A stretch of DNA of 23,175 bases from Euperipatoides rowelli (lineage: Eukaryota > Onychophora > Udeonychophora > Euonychophora > Peripatopsidae): assembly GCA_003024985.2 (NCBI GenBank), contig PXIH01S0006119.1; one strand, 5' to 3'. The notes under the pieces were generated by a model. The model worked only from the letters and a program-made list of their open reading frames with translations. It was not told the origin of the DNA and searched no databases. The stretch's first letter is position 1. The number at the start of each line of letters is the position of its first letter. This document shows, in pieces, positions 1 through 7,961 of the stretch. A program made the position numbers and the translations under genes.

Positions 1-668
1 AAAAAAAAATTAGCTAATTCTCTTATTTTCTTAAGCCAAAAAATAACAAGAAATATTTGATTTTTCGTTTTTCCATTCTGGCACATTTATTAAAAAAAAA
101 TCAAGATTCTTTATATCAATTTTTGGGACATATTGCAACAAGAACAAGGGAGTAATAAATATATTTATTAATTTTATCACGTAATATGAAAAACTTTGAT
201 GTGCGGTATTATCTGCACCACGGTATTCCCCCCACTTCCCCTACCCCTAATTTGCTACAAAAAATGTATTTGTACCGAACAACTGTGACATATAATGTCA
301 TTTCGCCACAATAGCCAAGAAGCTTGAAAGCAATTATATTTTCTAGTAATATTGTTGGAAAGACAGAAACAAATTTTAAATAATGTCATAAATTTATAAA
401 GTAATCTATTTTAATGTTTTTAAACTCTTTGCTTACCATTTAAAAGTGTCTCACAACACACCAATACAGTGTCTTTTAAATATTACAATCACTCCCCATT
501 TGTCATGTTTNTTTTTTTTTTTTTTTTTTTTTTTTTGTAGTCCAGGAATCATAAAAAAACGGGTATTGTTGAAATAAATAAACACTCAAAACTGTTTGGA
601 AAATTGCATTTTTACTATACCAGGGTGGGAATTATGTGGTCTTTAAGCCACATATAGCTTTTTCTATG
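1..668. other. AT-rich intergenic or intronic DNA, no gene seen
   Basis: No reading frame with coding character is visible. The stretch holds A/T homopolymers, a single N at 511 followed by a run of about 24 T, and a short C-rich patch near 226-246. The N beside poly-T looks like an assembly break at a homopolymer. Nothing else is classifiable. Confidence 0.6.
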
Positions 669-1037
669 TCACTTCCTATAAAAAATTGCTGTTACACTTC
701 TAACACCGTCGCTTATAACTTTGTCAATTGTTGTTGGTTCAACTTGGAAATGATCATAATCAATTAGGAAGGCAGAGATGAAGCCGAAAGCATACTTCTT
801 TTCTCTGTCCCTTCCTGTGCCTTTGGGAACGTTCAGAAATGCTTGGTAAAGTTCTGCAATTTCTGTGAATGACTTCATGAATTTCCATGAGTATTCAGTA
901 ATTTCTGTGAGTATTCGGTAATTTGCATGAGTCAAACTTTTAATCCCATAATGCATCTTAGTGATATGATTGCAACATTCAGTCCAAAAGTCATTTGATT
1001 GATCAATGATGTTCGACATAAGTATTGATGACATCAA
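669..1037 (-). CDS. Candidate coding exon or exon remnant, unrecognised
   Basis: This is one of the longest open frames in the window, at 122 codons, and it is richer in G+C than its surroundings. The frame opens at a TTG at 1037, and the first ATG lies one codon inside, at 1034. An in-frame TAA sits just upstream, so it is either a short open frame or an internal exon whose acceptor AG lies in the few bases before it. The product looks globular and mixed-charge. It has an aromatic-rich N-terminal half (FWTECCNHITKMHYGIKSL) and a basic loop (GTGRDREKKY) in the middle, with no signal peptide or membrane span. I do not recognise a family. A GT that could serve as a weak donor lies at the very end of the frame. 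Against coding, the middle of the frame is built on a DNA repeat of about 20 bp, a period that is not a multiple of three. It may be a genuine exon, a pseudogene fragment or a chance frame. Confidence 0.35.
   Translation of the reverse strand: MMSSILMSNIIDQSNDFWTECCNHITKMHYGIKSLTHANYRILTEITEYSWKFMKSFTEIAELYQAFLNVPKGTGRDREKKYAFGFISAFLIDYDHFQVEPTTIDKVISDGVRSVTAIFYRK
858..932. repeat. Degenerate ~20-22-bp tandem repeat inside the candidate exon
   Basis: Four consecutive segments begin with AATTT and continue with a GTGA or ATGA core, at 858, 880, 900 and 920. The spacings are 22, 20 and 20 bp. On the minus strand this encodes the similar stretches TEITEYSWKF and KSFTEIAEL. Because 20 and 22 are not multiples of three, the repeat does not preserve the reading frame, which weakens the case that the surrounding frame is a conserved exon. 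Confidence 0.5.
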
Positions 1038-2098
1038 ATCTCTTTAATATGCACAAAATTTCCACTTCCAGTTGCAATGCATTGTGCGGCTGAGTTTAAC
1101 ACCTGTTTTCACTCTAGGCTACTTGCAGCTTTTAAGACTATGTTAAACAAAGTGATTTGCAAATAAATCTTTATCGTTTAAAAATCATATGCAACTATTC
1201 ATTCGATGAACGTCTGTAATTTCAATATCAGATGCTGCAACTGAAAAATGTACCATCGTATAAGATTCCTGACCACAATCCAACAGCTTATTTACTTTTC
1301 CCTTAAACAAAATTTTTAATCATAACATTGATATAAATTTTTGAAATCAAAAATTCATTCATAATCATAGGCTATTATTAAAAAGTATATATTAAAGTCA
1401 AATATAAGTTATTTGCAATTAATTTAAAATGTTAAAGCAGAGAAAATATTTTTTTAAAAAGTGTGATAAAAAAATCAAAATTTGCAGTAGTACATAATGG
1501 GAAGTAGTCTTATAGACCATCTTTTCTTTAAAAAAAAATAGGCTACTTATAAATACGATCAAGGAATTTATCATTTGAAAAATGAAATTAACAAGAGTTT
1601 TGAAACAACATATTAATTTCTTAAATATGATGTAGCCTAAATTTTTAAAATAGATTTAAATGTCATATACATAACTTTTTATTTATTAACTTTTTATTCT
1701 GTTTAAAATGACGTGCAGAAAAGTAGCAGTCCTAATTACATTATTTCAAGACAATAAAAAATAAAAACCCACACATTTCGATGAATAATTGACTATAGAT
1801 GAAAAATGTCTTTATAAACTAAATTGAATAAGATTAATTTATTATTTTAAAAAAAGAGCGAGATGAAATCTCTACAGTAATTTTTTTAATTTAGACCAAA
1901 AATTACTCCTGTAGTCGTGCAGGTGTGCTCGATACAACAGATCGGTCTATATTTAGTATAGGCCGTTCACCATGCGGTACTTCCAACTCTATGTAGACCA
2001 AACTAAACAATGATGAAAAACTTTAAGCATTTTTTTTTTTTAATTTTGTGAAAGGTTTATTTCCACTCCCATATTTACACTGCTAAATAACTCTATAA
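1038..2098. other. AT-rich DNA, no gene seen
   Basis: No coding-like frame, RNA gene or recognisable transposon end is visible. Poly-A and poly-T runs are frequent. A less AT-rich patch at about 1910-1985 has no structure I can classify. Confidence 0.55.
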
Positions 2099-2099
2099 C

Positions 2100-2180
2100 T
2101 ATGAATTAATCACAGTTTAATATAAAATTTCCAAATGAATTTCATTTGGAAATTTTATATTAAACCGTGATTAATTCATA
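2100..2180. repeat. 81-bp near-perfect palindrome (foldback)
   Basis: Two 40-bp arms, 2100-2139 and 2141-2180, are reverse complements around a single central base at 2140, with one mismatch (T in one arm against C in the other, near 2115 and 2166). Such a sequence would extrude as a cruciform or form a hairpin in single strands. It may be a tiny foldback MITE or the head-to-head junction of an inverted duplication. An assembly artefact is possible, although the mismatch argues against simple read self-complementarity. Confidence 0.9.
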
Positions 2181-2417
2181 GGAGTCTATGATGGTTTTTC
2201 TAACTTCAGAAATGACATGTTGATGCAATGTGATCATTCTATTGGTTGTCACACGCGATGATCGGATGGAAAGTTCATTCCATTCGACTTACTCGTGACC
2301 AACATTTTGCATATCACAATGACATTAAAACATGTTACATATTCCAAATTGCATAAGTTCTTAGTCAATCATATTGTGTGTGATAGAAATCGTATGCAAA
2401 TCGCTTCATCTAAAATG

Positions 2418-2921
2418 GCCTAGAGCAGTGATAGTGAACTCTATGATGCATGTCACTAGGTGATACTCGAACATAATTTGAATGGCACACCACATGAACA
2501 CATTATGCATTGTGTAGTATTGTCATATAATAAATAGGAAATTATGTCTGTGACAACTAATGCCACCCAAAATATGGGAAGTAGACATAATAGTTTTGTG
2601 AGATTTCTTAGAGAAGATCAGCACCGTATTGTGCAGTCCATCGCATTATACATCAGGAAGCGTTGTACATGAAATCAAGTATTTAGTCTTGTGGAAGTGT
2701 ACTCTTGGTGGTAAATAAGATTGCAAACTTTATATCTGCATATGCTCTAAATAATCGCCAGTTCTCGAAGATGTTAGACGAGATTGATTCTCAATATGGC
2801 GGACTTATGTACAAGAATGTTCACTGGCTGAGTCATGGTGGCACACTAGACATTTGAAAGTAATAAACCAAACTTCAAGTGGACCACTAGTCAAAAAAGG
2901 CTCACCATCACTGGCCTAGAG
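2418..2921 (+). mobile_element. Internally deleted hAT transposon with exact 8-bp TSD
   Basis: The element proper is 2426-2913 (488 bp). Its left end begins CAGTGATAGTGAAC and the reverse complement of its right end begins CAGTGATGGTGAGCC. This matches the hAT terminal pattern CAGTG-TGGCGAACC and the YARNG rule. Direct copies of GCCTAGAG flank it exactly, at 2418-2425 and 2914-2921; 8 bp is the duplication length expected of hAT transposition. The interior retains a decayed transposase fragment in the same orientation. The element is far shorter than an autonomous hAT (usually 2.5-5 kb), so it is a deletion derivative that would need transposase from elsewhere. Confidence 0.92.
2630..2857 (+). 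pseudogene. hAT transposase remnant (GTF2IRD2/ZBED5-like clade)
   Basis: A single plus-strand frame runs through this stretch with one internal stop (TAG at 2684-2686) and a terminal TGA at 2855. The translation contains IIHQEALYMKSS, then after the stop VVNKIANFISAYALNNRQF, MLDEIDSQYGGLMYK and VHWLSHGGTL. The order HQEAL, then an NFI-RQF helix, then LDEID-YG, then WLS-G is the pattern of the catalytic core of hAT transposases that gave rise to domesticated vertebrate genes such as GTF2IRD2 and ZBED5. Only about 75 codons remain of a protein normally near 600 residues, and the N-terminal zinc finger and the C-terminal dimerisation region are missing. It is non-functional. It sits inside the element at 2426-2913. 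Confidence 0.85.
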
Positions 2922-3691
2922 GGTAGAAGTCCTCAGTATGCCTATTTGCAAATGTCACTAAATGACACAACGAGCTTGACTTGAATATTGTTGAAATTAA
3001 GATGTGCTTGAGATCGCTAGTGACAACATACATCTGGAATACTAACTCAAGTTATATTTAAGTAGGTTATAATTTTATCAAAACTTAAGTCAACATGGCG
3101 AAGTGTGTGACCTTTTGATGTCTATAAATGACAAAATGTCACCTATCCCTAGGCTACATTATTTATTTTTAATTATTCAAATTAATTTTACTGCAATAAT
3201 TAAAAATATAAATCGTTCTTTCATTAATATATTTTAATACAGTATGAAAATTTTAATAATTTCCCATCCAAATTGCGGAAAATTTTAGTTTCTTATAAAA
3301 TATGAAGTCATATTAACAGTAATAACGAGAATGACAGAGGATTAAAGTTAATTCATCTTTCAAACTTAAAAAATTTCAATAAAAAAAGGGCAATTCCTTC
3401 AGTTTATTAATTTTGTTTGGTTTTATTTAAATCTTCCCTCATATTAAATTTCTAGCTTGTTTTCATTCTATTATTGAAAGTAATCAGTTTTATAAAAAAA
3501 AATTTAGTTTAGGGCTTTTTTAATATAGGCTGTTATATCTAGTATCTATGTATGAGATGTAGAGCCTATACGGTACAAGTATATAAAATATTGTAATGTT
3601 TTTTGTTTTTTTTTAAACTCCTAGCAAATTTAAAAATAAGACTTTTTATATTAATCTATTCTTTAAAATCATGCAGTCTGGGTTACATAAA
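2922..3691. other. AT-rich DNA, no gene seen
   Basis: No coding-like frame and no repeat ends were recognised. Short homopolymers are common, for example near 3490-3510 and 3600-3615. Confidence 0.5.
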
Positions 3692-3786
3692 ACTGCATGA
3701 ATTTCTGTTTACTCGTTTTTAATCAATTGGCTTCTAGGACTTTACAAAATTGCCACATTCTTAGTATGACGTTTGCTTATAGAACT
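3692..3786. repeat. 95-bp contig-end overlap, identical to 5506-5600
   Basis: This 95-bp stretch ends exactly at the N at 3787 and is identical to 5506-5600, which begins exactly after the N at 5505. Identical sequence abutting two gap symbols is the signature of a shared contig end (k-mer overlap) rather than of a biological duplication. It implies that the sequence before 3787 joins directly to the sequence after 5505. Confidence 0.9.
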
Positions 3787-3787
3787 N
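3787..3787. other. Single-N contig join
   Basis: This N separates the 95-bp overlap at 3692-3786 from an inverted-repeat element that begins abruptly on its other side. It should be read as a gap of unknown size or a misjoin, not as one unknown base. Confidence 0.75.
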
Positions 3788-4220
3788 AAACAACATGGCA
3801 ACAGCCGTAACAGTACACCCTTTTTAAAAAAAAAAAAAATTAAAAAGGAAATATTTATTTCAGAAATACAGGTAATAAAAAGTTCATTCAAGATGTCATA
3901 ATAACCTTTCACATGACCTAGATAATCTTCAGGAATAAAGTTAAAAAATAGATGAAAAAAATAACAACGAATAGCAATTAAAAAATAAGAATAGTAACTT
4001 ATTCATTACTAGAATGTATGATACAATTCTTATTTTTTAATTGTTATTCATTTTTGTTTATTTTCATGTATTTTTTAGCTTTATTTCTGATGATCATATA
4101 TGTTATGTGAAAGGTTTAATGATATCTTGATTGTACTTTTTATTACCTGTATTTCTGAAATAAATATTTCCTTTTTAATTTATTTTTTAAAAAAGGAGTA
4201 TACTGTCACATGTTGTTTTC
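3788..4220. repeat. ~430-bp inverted-repeat (foldback) element
   Basis: The left arm, about 3788-3992, is the reverse complement of the right arm, about 4020-4220, with moderate divergence and small indels. Diagnostic matching blocks are AAACAACATG at the outer end, AAATATTTATTTCAGAAATA with ACAGGTAATAAAAAGT, and CAATTAAAAAATAAGAAT next to the loop. The loop of roughly 30 bp holds no gene. The left arm may be truncated by the N at 3787. No coding capacity is visible. It resembles a foldback-type MITE; the target-site duplication cannot be checked because the left flank is lost at the gap. Confidence 0.85.
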
Positions 4221-4529
4221 TTATTTAAGCCATGCATTTTTTTTTTAAAAAAAATTATTAGCAAATAAAAATTGTTCTTTTTGTTTTGAATCAGAAAATT
4301 TCAAAATGACTTAAGATTTACATAAAATTGAGTTGAATTGAAACCTGCAATTCATTGGCTAAACAGGTATTGCCTGTACACTTATAAATTATCAAATATA
4401 GCTGTACAGTAATAGAAGCAGCCTAAGGTGAGGCCTGTTTCTAACAATTTTTCCCCTCGAGTTGAATCCTGCACAAAGTTGAATAAACTAGAATGCTCTG
4501 TATTCTAAGAACTTTTAAAAAAATATATC

Positions 4530-5375
4530 TGTACATAAGAAGTAACCTAAGATGATGTCGGCTTTTAACTTTAACTTCCACATAAGATTTCCAATAAGTA
4601 CGAGTAAATGAAGCAATCTATGATGTGGACAGCTTCTTACTTTAATTTCCACATAAGATTTCCAATAAGTTAGTATGAGTAGCGAAGCAGTATATGATAT
4701 GGCCAAATTCTAGCTTTAATTTCCACATAAGATTCTAAATATGTACGAGTAACAAAGCAGTCGGCTATATGGGCAGCTTCAACTTTAATTTCCATACAAA
4801 ATTTCCAATAAATATAAGTAACAAAACATTCTGCAATATGGCCAGCTTCCTACCTTAATTTCTACATAAGATTTCCAATATGTACGAGTAACAAAGCAGT
4901 CTGCAATATTGACAGCTTCCAACTTTAATTTCCACATAAGATTTCCAATAAGTATGAGTATCGAAGCAGTCTACCATATGACCAGTTCCTACCTTAATTT
5001 CCACAGAAGATATCCATTAAGTACGAGTAACAAAGCTGTCTGCAATATGGTCAGCTTCCAACTTTAGTTTCTACATACGATTTCCAATATGTACCGGTTT
5101 GAGTAAAGAAGCAATCTGTGATATGATCAGCTTCCAACTTTAGTTTCCACATAAGATATCCAACAAGTATGAGTAACAAAGCAGTTGTGATTGGCCAGCA
5201 TCCAACTTTAGTTTACACATAAGATTTCCAATAAATATTAGTAACGAAGCAGTATGCAATATGGCCAGCTTCAACTTTAGTTTCCACATAAGATTTCCAA
5301 TAAATACGAGTAATGAAACAGTCTCTGATGTGATCAACTTCCAACTTTAATTTCCACATATGATTTCCAATAATT
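4530..5375. repeat. Minisatellite array, ~70-bp unit, about 12 copies
   Basis: The motif CACATAAGATTTCCAATAAG recurs at about 4581, 4652, 4726, 4795, 4865, 4935, 5004, 5074, 5150, 5218, 5287 and 5357, a period near 70 bp. Each unit continues with ACGAGTAACAAAGCAGTCTG and GGCCAGCTTCCAACTTTAAT in degenerate form. Copies differ at many positions, so the array is old. Short open frames on the minus strand here are by-products of the repeat: the period is not a multiple of three and the frames do not persist. In the proposed corrected contig order (see findings) this array would lie inside the hAT-like element bounded by 5891 and 7953. Confidence 0.92.
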
Positions 5376-5380
5376 TAATA

Positions 5381-5504
5381 TTTATCAATTTAGTTTTATT
5401 TTGCTAAATAATGTATTTTTATTTCCTCAAATTTTCTTATTTCATTTAAAAAGGTGTGAAAATCTAAGTTTTATAAATTTTAGAGAACAAACGTCATCTA
5501 TTAC
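5381..5504 (+). repeat. Left arm of foldback element, cut by contig end
   Basis: This stretch is the reverse complement of about 6250-6380, including the block ATTTTGCTAAATAATGTAT (5398-5416) against its complement at 6344-6362. Its last 95 bp (5410-5504) are identical to 6095-6189. The arm therefore belongs with the sequence after the N at 6094, although the scaffold places another 588 bp in between. Confidence 0.85.
5410..5504. repeat. 95-bp contig-end overlap, identical to 6095-6189
   Basis: This 95-bp block ends exactly at the N at 5505 and repeats without difference immediately after the N at 6094. As with the first overlap, the length is exactly 95 bp and both copies abut gap symbols. 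It indicates that the piece 3788-5504 should be joined directly to the sequence starting at 6095. Confidence 0.9.
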
Positions 5505-5600
5505 NACTGCATGAATTTCTGTTTACTCGTTTTTAATCAATTGGCTTCTAGGACTTTACAAAATTGCCACATTCTTAGTATGACGTTTGCTTATAGAACT
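5505..5600. other. Contig join (N) plus 95-bp overlap with 3692-3786
   Basis: The N is at 5505, and 5506-5600 is the second copy of the sequence that precedes the N at 3787. The piece 5506-6093 is thus most simply the direct continuation of the sequence that ends at 3786. Confidence 0.88.
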
Positions 5601-6094
5601 TTAGAAACAAAATAAATTTAAAATTATATTATTCCTACTAAGTCAATAATTATCCTTAATATAGCAATAATGTTAATTTCAACACAGATACAGAACTTAC
5701 ATTAACATCATTTTTCAACATAGTCCCTTTCCCTTTCAACACACTTGTTCCATCATTGCACAATGCACAAGCTTCTTTTTACCCTCAGAAAAAAATGTTC
5801 TCAGCTGAGTAATGAGCCATGAATGCAATGTTTCCTTCACTTCTTGGTCTGAGATGAATCGATGCTCCTTTTTGTGATGGCCCATTACCATAGGGATCCC
5901 AGACGTCCCATATAATACGGGATTGTACCGTATTTCAGAGATGTGTCCCATTGTTCCGACAAGTGTTGTTGAAATGCCAAAATGTCCCATATTTTGAAAT
6001 TGGTTACCCCTTATTTAAAAAATGTATAACTTACGAGAATGTTCGCATCCATTATTTTTTAAATTTAACCTTTTACATTGTTTGTGCGGTTATN

Positions 6095-6380
6095 AATGTA
6101 TTTTTATTTCCTCAAATTTTCTTATTTCATTTAAAAAGGTGTGAAAATCTAAGTTTTATAAATTTTAGAGAACAAACGTCATCTATTACATCATTTAAAC
6201 ACAAATTAAAGCCGACACCAAATGTCTGCTTTGATTTATGTTTAAGATGATGTAATAGATGACATCACACTATTTTCTAAAATTGTACAAACTTTGATTT
6301 TAACACCATTTTAAATGAACTAAGAAAATTTTATGAATTACACATACATTATTTAGCAAAATATAACTAAATTATTGAAA
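6095..6380. repeat. Foldback element (right arm, loop and repeated left arm)
   Basis: The left arm at 6095-6215 pairs with the right arm at about 6228-6380. Matching blocks include ATCTATTACATCAT (6181-6194) against its complement near 6248-6261, and AAATTTTCTTATTTC against AACTAAGAAAATTTT. The apex is near 6213-6228. The arms are diverged, so it is old. A related copy lies at 19210-19372 and 21237-21420, so this is a dispersed family. No protein is encoded; frames found here follow the inverted repeat. Confidence 0.82.
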
Positions 6381-6780
6381 CGTTGAAAATAACATTGAAA
6401 ATACACTTTAAAAACAAGACATCAGTACCTTTATCATGTGATTTTTGTCCTGAGAGAGAAACGTTGAAACATAGGCCTACTGTATATTAATTGGCTGCAT
6501 GTACTTCTTTGTGGTGCAGAATTGATTTTTTCGTTTGGTATGAAGTACAAACGGTCATAAATATGTTAATGATTTTTTGCTCACTGGCTAGGAAACAAAA
6601 AAATACACCTTTCTATTGTTCCTTTTCTATTTTTTGTGTTGGAAAGTTTAAAATAACTTATCGCTGTGACTTCAAATATTTTACATTTGAATTGTTTAAT
6701 GAAAAATTGGTGTCATGTTGATCTAAACAGTCAGTAGCAATTTTTGGATGATCCTTTAATGATAAAATATTCCCTATGGA

Positions 6781-6806
6781 AGTGTGTGTGTGTGGGGGGG
6801 GGGGGG
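6781..6806. repeat. GT/poly-G simple repeat
   Basis: An alternating GT tract of about 12 bases runs directly into a G homopolymer of about 14 bases. It is a simple sequence with no coding meaning; the proline-rich frame on the other strand is a by-product. Confidence 0.9.
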
Positions 6807-7019
6807 AACCAGAAACAATATTTATATATCTAACTTTTGACATTCGTATTTTCGTTAAAATTACTAGTTTATTTATCTTTCTTCTTCTGGTTTAAAAAAA
6901 TTGAATTTTTTTTTGTATGAAATTTGTAATATAGGAAAATATACTTATGTTTTATATGTAATCTGCATTTAATGATGGTAGTGCATTTTATTTAACTTAT
7001 TTATTAATCAATACTAACT

Positions 7020-7200
7020 ACTACGGTTCTTAGAGAACCAACGTACTGAGTTAAAAAAAACTCTGGCAAGGTGTTGTAAGCCAGGGAAAAAAAACGTTCC
7101 AAAGCTGGCTCGACTAACCCGCGAACCTGGAATGTCACAGCTTATGTCTTCGCCCTCGCTTATGTCATTACTACAGACTGGACCACAAGGACGGGATGAT
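7020..7200. repeat. GC-richer unclassified repeat-like island
   Basis: The composition changes abruptly from the AT-rich surroundings. It begins near the palindrome GGTTCTTAGAGAACC (7025-7039), continues with a hairpin CTGGC-loop-GCCAG near 7064-7085, and ends with the internally repeated words GCTTATGTC (7141 and 7159). On the minus strand a GGTTCGCGGGTTAG stretch vaguely resembles a pol III B box, but I see no convincing A box. It may be a SINE tail or a piece of an unknown transposon. No gene is supported. Confidence 0.45.
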
Positions 7201-7765
7201 ATATAAGTTTTATTTTATTTTTATTGATCAGGATACTACTATTTGGATACTAATTTCCTTTTTTTTTTTTTAGAAAGACGGTGTTAACAAAGTGTCAGTC
7301 ATTTTAAATAAATTTTTATGGGATAGTAAATTAATCCATTTATTTAAAAAAAAAGACTGTATTACCTATATATTTTTTGAAAACTTAATTTTCATGGTTT
7401 GGCCAATGCGAATTAAATTGTGTTATTCAATACAGTGATTAATTTGGTCAATTTACTGTGAAAAATATTAAGGAGATTCAACCGACTGATACTCCTCCTC
7501 CGAATCAAAATATGGATTNGTGTATCCTTTGTAATTTGAAACAAACAAACAACAACAAAAAATAACACTAATGTTATAAAATCTAGTATTCCAGCATAGT
7601 GAAGCTTTATCATAATATCTGGAATGGCGAAATTTGTGTACTTGCGCATGCGATGTTCATAATTATTTGCTTCTGCTAGGTGGAGCCGCCACCATAATCA
7701 ATTGAAATGTTTTCTGTTGTTCATGTCTCGGTCGCACGATACTCCGGATATAATTTAAAAAAAAA

Positions 7766-7925
7766 GGAAATCCCCCCCCCCCCCCTCCCAGAAAAAAATG
7801 TGAAAAAAGTAATCCCCCCCCGGAAAAAATGTGAAAAAAGAAATAACCCCCCTACCCCGGAAAAAAATGTGAAAAAAGTAATACCCCAGCCCCCCCCCTC
7901 TTCCCCGGAAAAAAAAGTGTCCCTT
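7766..7925. repeat. C-rich/A-rich tandem repeat, ~4 copies of ~35 bp
   Basis: The unit is a C run, then GGAAAAAATGTGAAAAAAG, then TAAT. It repeats with starts near 7770, 7814, 7847 and 7884, with variable numbers of C and A. It lies immediately inside the right terminus of the hAT-like element (7953) and may be a subterminal repeat of it. The proline- and lysine-rich frames on the plus strand and the glycine- and phenylalanine-rich frames on the minus strand are translations of this repeat, not genes. Confidence 0.88.
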
Positions 7926-7961
7926 ATTTTTTTAAAAAAATCTGGGATCCCTACATTACCA

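Larger units (their letters stand above)
5883..7961. mobile_element. hAT-like element, 13-bp exact TIRs and 8-bp exact TSD
   Basis: TAGGGATCCCAGA occurs at 5891-5903 and its exact reverse complement at 7941-7953. Both are flanked by CATTACCA, at 5883-5890 and 7954-7961. An 8-bp duplication and a terminus fitting YARNG point to the hAT superfamily. The left subterminal region (5904-6000) is rich in GTCCC- and CGGGA-type motifs, and the right subterminal region also has GGGAC and CCGGGG motifs on its inward strand. No transposase frame is visible inside, so it is non-autonomous as assembled. It spans the contig join at 6094. If contig order is corrected, its interior would also include the piece 3788-5504, and its length would grow to roughly 3.7 kb plus a gap. 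The open frame on the minus strand at 5736-5990 merely crosses the terminus. Confidence 0.82.

Noticed and set aside
4530-5375. Possible CRISPR array because of regular repeats
   Set aside because: The whole ~70-bp unit is repeated with divergence, there are no unique spacers between short conserved repeats, and the context is eukaryotic.
5736-5990. 84-codon minus-strand open frame
   Set aside because: It crosses the transposon boundary at 5891, so half is flank and half is hAT terminus. There is no domain.
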